Positions 58,126-64,000 of a DNA stretch of 64,000 nt are shown here, in pieces. The position numbers and the translations under genes are program-made. The notes beneath the pieces were generated by a model, which had not been told where the DNA came from, did not search any database, and saw only the letters and a list, made by a program, of their open reading frames with translations. This stretch comes from Rhodococcus sp. 14-2470-1b. GTDB lineage: Bacteria; Actinomycetota; Actinomycetes; Mycobacteriales; Mycobacteriaceae. The stretch covers positions 1-64,000 of the forward strand of contig NZ_NPFY01000016.1 in assembly GCF_002259415.1 (NCBI RefSeq). The letters run 5' to 3'. Position 1 is the stretch's first letter. Every line of letters begins with the position of its first letter.

Positions 58126-58623
58126 CTACTGGCCCTGGCGCCACAATCGCAGGGCCACGAACGCATTCGCAACGAGAACCGCGATGTACGGCGCCACGAA
58201 CAACGGCGTGCCCGACGGCGTCAGCGCCGAGACCCAGCCGGCCGGGTCGCCGTCGACGACGGGACGGAACAAGTCGGTGATCTCGGCGGTGACGAGAACG
58301 GTCATGCAAAGGATCGCCAGCACGTTGCCGAACGTCGACACGGCCCGGCCTGCCCGGAAGTCGGCGATCATCACGAGCGCCGCGACGCAGGCGACGATCA
58401 TGATGGGAGCGAACACGGTAAGGCCGAACACCGCATACAGATTCCAGTCGCCGAGTGCGCCGGGAAGAAGGTCCTGATGGTCTATCAGTGCCATGATCGG
58501 CATCGTCAGAACCAGAACGAGTAGCGGCGCAACTCCGACGGTCAGTACCCACTCGATGTCCCGAGGGCCGCGAGCGCGATGCCCGATGACTGTCGGTTGG
58601 GGGTATTTGTCCGCTTCGTGCAC
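58126..58623 (-). CDS. Integral membrane protein, 4 helices
   Basis: 165 residues from GTG 58623. The helices include WVLTVGVAPLLVLVLTMPIMA, VFGLTVFAPIMIVACVAALVM and FGNVLAILCMTVLVTAEITD, then FVAPYIAVLVANAFVAL. No family recognised. It lies upstream of DUF1801 on the same strand, and divergent from the GGDEF gene. Confidence 0.7.
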   Translation of the reverse strand: MHEADKYPQPTVIGHRARGPRDIEWVLTVGVAPLLVLVLTMPIMALIDHQDLLPGALGDWNLYAVFGLTVFAPIMIVACVAALVMIADFRAGRAVSTFGNVLAILCMTVLVTAEITDLFRPVVDGDPAGWVSALTPSGTPLFVAPYIAVLVANAFVALRLWRQGQ

Positions 58624-58702
58624 GGACCTACAGTGCCATACGGGCGGGTGTGATCGAAACGGTTCATCGCAGGCCAGGCGCATAATCTGCAAGAATCGAA
58701 CA

Positions 58703-60130
58703 ATGGTCGACGACGTGGCGCTACGACGGGATTCGCTCGTGCGAATCCTCGAGGTCGTGCGCGGGCTCGGCGTCGGAGAGGGGCTCGACGTCACCCTCGA
58801 TCGCATCGCCGCCGCTGTCGTCGACGTATTGGGTTTCGGGGCTGTTGTCGTCAACGTCAAGGTTCCGGGTGGAGGCCTCGTCGTCTCGTCGGCAACCGGC
58901 CCTCCGGAAGTCCGCGACATGGTCGGCGAGACGATGACGCACGAGGTGTGGCTGGGGCTGCTGGAGGCCTGCGAGCGGTGGGGTGAACTGCGGTTCCACG
59001 AGAACTTGGCGGACGTCGATGCCCTCGGAGGCGTGTCCTATCGTGACCCGCATCCGACGCACTACCTCGCCGCATCACCGGATGGTGAGCGGAGGATCTG
59101 GCGGCCGGAGTACGCGCTTCTGGCGCCGATGTGGGCCGGGGAGAACACGCTGCTGGGTGTTCTGAGCGTCGATCTCCCGATCTCCGGTCTCGTGCCGGAC
59201 TCTCAACAGTGCGCGATGCTCGAACTGTTCGCAGGCCAGGCCGGTGCAGCCATCGCCGAAGCCGCCAGGATCGGCGATGCCGAAGATCAGCAACTGCAGT
59301 ACCGAGCCGTGTTCCTCGATTCGCCGATTCCGACGGCGATGCTCGGTCTCGACTCCGCCGTGGTCGAGGTCAACAGGGCTTTCGAGGAGCTCACCGGCCG
59401 GAACGACGATGAGCTGCGCGGCCTCGATCTGACTGCGGTGTTCGGTGTCGAGACCCGACATGCCGGCGTCGAAGACCGACGAGTCGTGCGCATCGACGGC
59501 GAGGAGAGATGGGCGCACGTTCGGCTGCAACGCATCGAAAGCGCCTACGGCACAAGGTTCGTCTGTACGGCCGAGGATCGTAGTGCCTCGCATCTCGCTC
59601 TCGATCACCTGCGGCTGCGCGCGGAGCGCGACGACCTCACCGGCCTCGGGGTCCGAAGCCTCGCGATGACCGAACTCGCCGAGCGGCTCGGCCATCAGGT
59701 CGACGACGACCTCGTGGCCTTTCTGTTCTGCGATCTCGACGGCTTCAAAGCCGTCAACGACGGGCACGGCCATCTCGTCGGCGACCGGGTTCTGGTGGAG
59801 ATCGCGGAGTGCCTCCGCGAATGCGTGGAGGACGGTGACCTCGTGTGCAGGCTCGGCGGCGACGAATTCGGCATCGTCGCGACCAGGAAAACGGTGGACG
59901 ACATCGAAGATCTCGCGGCCCGCTGCGTCGGAAAGCAGAGTTCCGTCCACGGACGGATGTCCGTCGGAGTGTGCATCGCGTACGCGGGAAGCGGTAGCAC
60001 GGCCGAGGCAGTGGTCGAGTCCGCGGATGCGATGCTCTACCGCACCAAGAGCGACGGGGGCGGCAACTGGCGAAGCACAGTTCTTCGTCCCCTTGCCGAT
60101 GGGATGAGTCGACGGCGTGTTCTTGACTAG
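58703..60130 (+). CDS. GAF-PAS-GGDEF diguanylate cyclase-like protein
   Basis: 475 residues from ATG 58703. A GAF domain (about 10-180) is followed by a PAS domain (YRAVFLDSPIPTAMLGLDSAVVEVNRAFEELTGRND) and a GGDEF domain with intact active-site motif in CRLGGDEFGIVATRK. It lacks an EAL domain and membrane helices, so it is a soluble sensor-type cyclase making c-di-GMP from GTP. The signal is unknown. Confidence 0.92.
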   Translation: MVDDVALRRDSLVRILEVVRGLGVGEGLDVTLDRIAAAVVDVLGFGAVVVNVKVPGGGLVVSSATGPPEVRDMVGETMTHEVWLGLLEACERWGELRFHENLADVDALGGVSYRDPHPTHYLAASPDGERRIWRPEYALLAPMWAGENTLLGVLSVDLPISGLVPDSQQCAMLELFAGQAGAAIAEAARIGDAEDQQLQYRAVFLDSPIPTAMLGLDSAVVEVNRAFEELTGRNDDELRGLDLTAVFGVETRHAGVEDRRVVRIDGEERWAHVRLQRIESAYGTRFVCTAEDRSASHLALDHLRLRAERDDLTGLGVRSLAMTELAERLGHQVDDDLVAFLFCDLDGFKAVNDGHGHLVGDRVLVEIAECLRECVEDGDLVCRLGGDEFGIVATRKTVDDIEDLAARCVGKQSSVHGRMSVGVCIAYAGSGSTAEAVVESADAMLYRTKSDGGGNWRSTVLRPLADGMSRRRVLD

Positions 60131-60159
60131 CCTCGCGGGGTTGTGTCAACCTGAGACTT

Positions 60160-60179
60160 GACCGAGCGATCGCTCGGTC
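60160..60179. promoter_or_regulatory. Perfect 20-bp palindrome, TetR-type operator
   Basis: GACCGAGCGATCGCTCGGTC is a perfect palindrome ending 25 nt before the acyl-CoA dehydrogenase GTG. The GACCGAGCG half-site is typical of TetR operators of fatty-acid/acyl-CoA genes in rhodococci and mycobacteria. No TetR gene is next to it. Confidence 0.75.
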
Positions 60180-60203
60180 GGCCCGAATTCGAGGAGCGCG
60201 CCG

Positions 60204-61418
60204 GTGTCGATCGATCTGACGTATTCACCCCAGGTCCAGGCCGTCATCGACAAGACGCGGACGTTCGTACGGGAGACCGTGCTGCCGATCGAGGACAAGT
60301 TCCTCGGAAACATCGCCGATGCAGGCGGAGACGAACTGCGGAATTCCCTGCAGCAGGCAGCCAAGGACGCAGGCGTCTTCGCCCCGCACGCCCCCGTCGA
60401 GTACGGCGGCCTCGGGCTGAACATGAGCGATCGTGCGCCCGTGTTCGAAGAGGGGGGATACTCGCTGTTCGGTCCCATCGCTCTGAACATCGGAGCCCCC
60501 GACGAAGGCAACGTGCACATGCTTGCCCACATCGCATCGCAGGCGCAGAAGGAGCAGTTTCTCGCGCCGCTGGCATCCGGTGATGTTCGATCCGCGTTCG
60601 CGATGACCGAGCCGGCTCCTGGTGCAGGCTCCGACCCGTCCGCACTGACCACGGCCGCAGTCAAGGTCGACGGCGGATGGAAGGTCGACGGGCAGAAGTA
60701 CTTCATCACGGGCGCGGACGGCGCCGGGTTCTTCATCATCATGGCCAGGACTGCAGGCAAGCCGGGGGACCGCGGCGGTGCGACGATGTTCCTCGCGCCG
60801 GCCGACACTCCCGGCATCAAGGTCGGCAGGCACATCGGGACCCTGGACAAAGCAATGATCGGCGGACACTGCGAGGTGTTCTTCGACAGCGTCTTCGTAC
60901 CCGACGAGAACGTGCTCGGTGCCGTCGACGAAGGCTTCTCCTACGCGCAGGTCCGCCTGGGACCGGCGCGCATGACCCACGTGATGCGATGGCTCGGCGC
61001 TGCCCGTCGCGGACACGACATCGCCGTCGATCACGTGGCGCGTCGCGAAGGATTCGGCTCCGCGCTCGGCGATCTCGGCATGGTGCAGAAGATGGTCGCG
61101 GACAACGAAATCGACATCGCCGCGACGCGTGCCCTTCTTGTTCGGGCATGCTTCGCCCTCGACCAGGGATCGCACGCCGGGAACGAGACATCGATCGCCA
61201 AAACCTATGCGGCCGAGGCCATCTTCCGAATCGTGGACCGCAGCATTCAGATGTGCGGTGGGCTCGGAGTGTCCGACGACCTGCCGTTGGCCCGCTTGTC
61301 CAGGGAAGTCCGGCCCTTCCGCGTCTACGACGGTCCGTCCGAGGTGCACCGATGGGCAATCGCCAAGCGAGTTGTCGGCGCGGCCAAGAAGGCAGCACGT
61401 CAGGCCGCCGAGAAATGA
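60204..61418 (+). CDS. Acyl-CoA dehydrogenase (ACAD10/11-like)
   Basis: 404 residues from GTG 60204. It has the FAD/acyl-CoA dehydrogenase regions FAMTEPAPGAGSDPS and KVDGQKYFITGADGAG, and ends with VYDGPSEVHRWAIAKR, where many ACADs have YEGT; the DGP-EVH form is typical of the ACAD10/11 subgroup. Encoded with a kinase-like protein that overlaps its stop, as in ACAD10/11 fusions and the lva levulinate cluster. Confidence 0.9.
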   Translation: MSIDLTYSPQVQAVIDKTRTFVRETVLPIEDKFLGNIADAGGDELRNSLQQAAKDAGVFAPHAPVEYGGLGLNMSDRAPVFEEGGYSLFGPIALNIGAPDEGNVHMLAHIASQAQKEQFLAPLASGDVRSAFAMTEPAPGAGSDPSALTTAAVKVDGGWKVDGQKYFITGADGAGFFIIMARTAGKPGDRGGATMFLAPADTPGIKVGRHIGTLDKAMIGGHCEVFFDSVFVPDENVLGAVDEGFSYAQVRLGPARMTHVMRWLGAARRGHDIAVDHVARREGFGSALGDLGMVQKMVADNEIDIAATRALLVRACFALDQGSHAGNETSIAKTYAAEAIFRIVDRSIQMCGGLGVSDDLPLARLSREVRPFRVYDGPSEVHRWAIAKRVVGAAKKAARQAAEK

Positions 61419-62437
61419 CCGAACTGCCAGGCATGAACACCCCGGCCCTCGCCGCCTTCCTCGGTGAGAACGGGGTGGCCCTCGACGGTGAACTGCGCGT
61501 CGAACTGATCAGCGGGGGCAGATCGAACCTGACGTACAAGGCATTCGACGACACGAGCGCCTGGGTCGTGCGCCGCCCCCCGACGAGCGGTCTCACCCCG
61601 TCGGCACACGACATGGCCCGCGAGTGGGCTGTGACCAGCGCGCTGCAATCCACCGATGTACCCGTCGCGAGGACGGTGGCATTCGACCGGGACGGCGACG
61701 TATTGGGGGCTCCGGCAACCGTTGTCGAGTTCGATCCAGGTTCGGTCATCCGAACCCGCGAGGATCTGGACAGTCTCTCCGACGAGGACGTCGCGGCCAA
61801 TACATCCGAGCTGATTCGAGTACTCGCCCGCCTGCATCAGGTGAACTACGACGCAGTGGGTCTCGGCTCGTTCGGCAAGCCGGCAGGATTCGTCGGGCGT
61901 CAGGTCAAGACGTGGGCCCGCCAGTGGGAAACCGTCAAAACGCGTGACCTCCCGGATGTGGAGAAACTGCGGGACAAACTGGAAGCGGCGGTGCCGCCGT
62001 CGTCCGAGGCGTCCATCGTGCACGGCGACTACCGCATCGACAATGTCATTCTCCAGCGAGAGAATCCAGGTTCCATTGCTGCAGTGGTGGACTGGGAGTT
62101 GTCCACCCTCGGTGACCCACTCACCGACATCGCCCTGATGTGTGTGTACCGGCAACCCGTGTTCGACGCGGTACTCGGTACGTCCGCGGCCTGGACCAGT
62201 GACCGATACCCGTCCGCGGACGAGCTCGCCCAGATGTACAGCCGAGAAACAGGTTCCGAGCTGCCCGAGTGGAACTTCTATCTGGCCCTCGCGAACTTCA
62301 AGCTGGGGGTCATCGGCGAAGGCATCACGCACCGAGCGTTGTCCGGCTCCGACTCCGGACCCGGGGCTTCGTCCGCAGCAGAAGCTACACAGGAATTCAT
62401 GGCGTCGGGACTCCGCGCGATCGAGGGGAAGAAATGA
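61415..62437 (+). CDS. Phosphotransferase family protein (aminoglycoside-phosphotransferase-like kinase)
   Basis: 340 residues, start overlapping the ACAD stop (ATGA). Catalytic HGDYRIDNVIL (HGDxxxxN) and the metal-binding VVDWELSTLGDP are intact. In ACAD10/11 and LvaA, this kind of domain phosphorylates the 4-hydroxyl of 4-hydroxyacyl-CoA, which is then removed by the dehydrogenase. An antibiotic-resistance role is less likely given the context. Confidence 0.88.
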   Translation: MTELPGMNTPALAAFLGENGVALDGELRVELISGGRSNLTYKAFDDTSAWVVRRPPTSGLTPSAHDMAREWAVTSALQSTDVPVARTVAFDRDGDVLGAPATVVEFDPGSVIRTREDLDSLSDEDVAANTSELIRVLARLHQVNYDAVGLGSFGKPAGFVGRQVKTWARQWETVKTRDLPDVEKLRDKLEAAVPPSSEASIVHGDYRIDNVILQRENPGSIAAVVDWELSTLGDPLTDIALMCVYRQPVFDAVLGTSAAWTSDRYPSADELAQMYSRETGSELPEWNFYLALANFKLGVIGEGITHRALSGSDSGPGASSAAEATQEFMASGLRAIEGKK

Positions 62438-63165
62438 AAACTGCTCTGGTGACGGGTGGCTCGCGCGGAATCGGACTCGGAATCGCCACACGTCTGGCGC
62501 GTTCGGGCTACTCGCTCACGATCACGGCGCGCGACGGCGCGGTGCTCGAGAAGGTCGCCGAGGACCTCGTCCAGGCAGGTGCTCCCCGCGTGGTGACCGT
62601 GGCCGCCGACCTCGCCGATCGCGAGGCCGCCGACCGAATCGCCGACGCGCACGCCGAGGCGTACGGATCCATGAACGCATTGGTCCTCAATGCAGGCGTC
62701 GGGACGGCAGGACGTATCGAGGACTACCCCATGCGCCGCTTCGACAAGACCCTCGACGTCAATCTGAGGTCACCGTTCCATCTACTGCAGAACTCCATCC
62801 CACTGATGCGCGTCGCAGTCCAAGCAAACCCGGACAGCGGAGCCAAGGTGATCGCGCTCGCGTCCATGGCGGGCGTGTACTCCGAAGCAGGTCTGGCCGT
62901 CTACGGAGCCACCAAGGCCGCCATGCTGTCACTCGTCGAAACCCTGAACGCCGAGGAAAGCGCCAACGGCATCAGCGGAACCTCCATTGCACCCGGATAC
63001 GTGGACACCGACATGAGCGACTGGACCAAGGACAAGATCCCCGGCGACTCCATGATCCGAGTCGACGACATCGTCGAACTCGCAACGAGCGTCCTGTCGC
63101 TCTCTTCCCGCGCAGTCGTACCTCGCCTGGTGGTCACCCGCGCCGGGGCCGGGTTGGGAGCGTAG
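62434..63165 (+). CDS. Short-chain dehydrogenase/reductase
   Basis: 243 residues, start overlapping the kinase stop (ATGA). It has TGGSRGIGLGIA, NAGVG and YGATK, and is thus an NAD(P)-dependent dehydrogenase. Third gene of the ACAD-kinase-SDR operon, probably acting on a hydroxyacyl-CoA or related alcohol. The final SPRAVVPR region is typical of fungal/bacterial SDRs in fatty-acid loci. Confidence 0.9.
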   Translation: MKTALVTGGSRGIGLGIATRLARSGYSLTITARDGAVLEKVAEDLVQAGAPRVVTVAADLADREAADRIADAHAEAYGSMNALVLNAGVGTAGRIEDYPMRRFDKTLDVNLRSPFHLLQNSIPLMRVAVQANPDSGAKVIALASMAGVYSEAGLAVYGATKAAMLSLVETLNAEESANGISGTSIAPGYVDTDMSDWTKDKIPGDSMIRVDDIVELATSVLSLSSRAVVPRLVVTRAGAGLGA

Positions 63166-63195
63166 CCGAGCCCCGACCGAGCGGGCACCCGATAA

Positions 63196-63229
63196 CAATC
63201 GAATGGATTGGTACGCCCGCTTTCGATTG
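63196..63229 (+). terminator. Weak inverted repeat after the SDR gene
   Basis: CAATCGAA (63196-63203) and TTCGATTG (63222-63229) are perfect 8-bp arms with an 18-nt loop, 31 bp after the SDR stop. Stem is A/T-rich, so terminator function is doubtful. Confidence 0.3.
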
Positions 63230-63342
63230 AAGACTCGCCGGTTTGTCGCTCGGTCTGTGTACGAAGTTGCCCCACAATTGTTTTCGTATGCAAAACTGCC
63301 GGTGGACACGGTCGTCTGGGCCGTCTCGAGCACGGGGGTTTC

Positions 63343-64000
63343 ATGGTTCACGCATGGCGTTTCGTTGTGTTCTGCGCGGTCCTTCTGGTCGGCTGGGTCG
63401 GTATCCCCGCCCTCGCCACTGCGGAACCGTCGGCCCCGAGGATCGACAGCCGAGTCGACGTCAGCACCACCCTCACCCAGCTCGCGGTGTACTCGCCGAG
63501 CATGGATCGGATCATCGACGTCCAGGTGCTGACCCCGGAGACCGAGAGCGGACCTCGTCCGTCGCTGTACATGCTCAGCGGGATCGGTGAGGAGGATCCG
63601 ACCAACAGCATGTGGCTGCGCAAAGGTGGGGCAGCCGAGTTCTTCCGCGACAAGAACGTCAACGTCGTACTCCCACTCGCCGGGCCGGGAAGCTTCTACG
63701 CGGATTGGCAGCGCGACGACCCGAAGCTCGGGCGCTACAAGTGGGAGACTTTCCTGACGCAGGAGCTTCCGCCGCTGATCGATGCCGAGTTCGACGGCAA
63801 CGGGCGCAACGGGATCGCCGGCTTGTCGATGGGTGCGCAGTCGGCGATGATGCTGGCGTCGCGTAATCCGAGTCTCTACTCGGCCGTCGGTGCGTACAGT
63901 GGCTGCTTCGCCTCGGCGGAACTGCTGGGCCAGGGCAGTATGCGCGGGATCGTCACGGCCTTCGGCGGCAACGCGGACAACATGTTCGGTAGTCCGCTCG
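63343..64000 (+). CDS. Mycolyltransferase / esterase (antigen 85-like, PF00756), 5' part
   Basis: Reads from ATG 63343 to the window edge without a stop: about 219 residues. The signal peptide (VVFCAVLLVGWVGIPALATA) ends before EPSAP. The mature part has the Esterase/Ag85 motifs: YMLSGIGEEDPTNSMW near the start, then LSMGAQSAMMLASRNPSLYSAVGAYSGCF, where Ser in GLSMGA is the nucleophile. Such proteins transfer mycolic acids to trehalose or arabinogalactan outside the cell, supporting a mycolic-acid organism. The Asp and His of the triad fall beyond the window. Confidence 0.85.
   Translation, partial: MVHAWRFVVFCAVLLVGWVGIPALATAEPSAPRIDSRVDVSTTLTQLAVYSPSMDRIIDVQVLTPETESGPRPSLYMLSGIGEEDPTNSMWLRKGGAAEFFRDKNVNVVLPLAGPGSFYADWQRDDPKLGRYKWETFLTQELPPLIDAEFDGNGRNGIAGLSMGAQSAMMLASRNPSLYSAVGAYSGCFASAELLGQGSMRGIVTAFGGNADNMFGSPL

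Noticed and set aside
60225..61349. Minus-strand frame (374 codons) within the acyl-CoA dehydrogenase gene
   Set aside because: Antisense of a fully conserved enzyme; no independent evidence.
61415..62437. Aminoglycoside-resistance kinase
   Set aside because: The kinase motifs are shared, but coupling with an ACAD10/11-type dehydrogenase and SDR favours acyl-CoA catabolism.

Overview
The window is high-GC actinobacterial chromosome, most likely from Rhodococcus or a close mycolic-acid-containing relative. The supporting evidence is a partial mycolyltransferase-type (antigen 85 / PF00756) secreted protein at the right end, a partial 13E12-type DUF222/HNH gene with an actinobacterial LexA box at its start at the left end, many small divergent regulator/enzyme pairs with palindromic operators, frequent GTG/TTG starts and ATGA stop/start overlaps. 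No rRNA, tRNA, CRISPR, transposase or integrase was recognised, so this looks like ordinary accessory metabolism rather than an integrated element.

Layout. 1-3 kb: DUF222 gene (partial), TetR regulator with a divergent hydrolase, second hydrolase. 3-8.9 kb: an orphan AceE/transketolase-like enzyme, a small secreted protein, a NYN-domain nuclease-like protein, DUF2200, an FKBP lipoprotein, membrane protein and a short MarR remnant. 9.4-17.5 kb: MarR plus thioredoxin-reductase-like flavoprotein; FtsX-type ABC exporter divergent from its two-component system; WYL regulator plus VOC protein. 17.9-26.5 kb: lipoprotein, MocR regulator head-to-head with an EamA transporter (the two start codons overlap), two GNATs, an FAD-linked dehydrogenase, and a decayed patch with a frameshifted epoxide hydrolase. 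26.5-31.9 kb: HxlR/MFS, XRE regulator/aldo-keto reductase, SDR/MerR. 32-39.9 kb: dialkylglycine decarboxylase, a second copy of the small secreted protein, S9 peptidase, LysR/DapA-like pair, lipase and DUF1275 protein. 40.2-52.2 kb: two converging operons, hyuA-hyuB-CoA transferase-enoyl-CoA hydratase on the plus strand and MFS-PucR regulator-HMG-CoA reductase-HMG-CoA lyase on the minus strand. 52.4-54.3 kb: MFS/MarR. 54.4-57.6 kb: an ATP-grasp enzyme translationally coupled to a large protein with papain-like residue spacing. 57.8-63.2 kb: DUF1801, membrane protein, GAF-PAS-GGDEF protein, and an acyl-CoA dehydrogenase / kinase-like / SDR operon. 63.3-64 kb: partial mycolyltransferase-like gene.

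The most interesting points are: (i) the ATP-grasp plus putative cysteine-protease-like pair; (ii) two paralogous small secreted proteins 28 kb apart that share their coding plan and also a promoter element at almost the same distance from the start codon; (iii) the HMG-CoA-centred catabolic cluster, where a mevalonate-degradation operon faces an acetone-carboxylase-like operon; (iv) the acyl-CoA dehydrogenase/phosphotransferase/SDR operon behind a perfect 20-bp palindrome, which resembles 4-hydroxyacyl-CoA catabolism.
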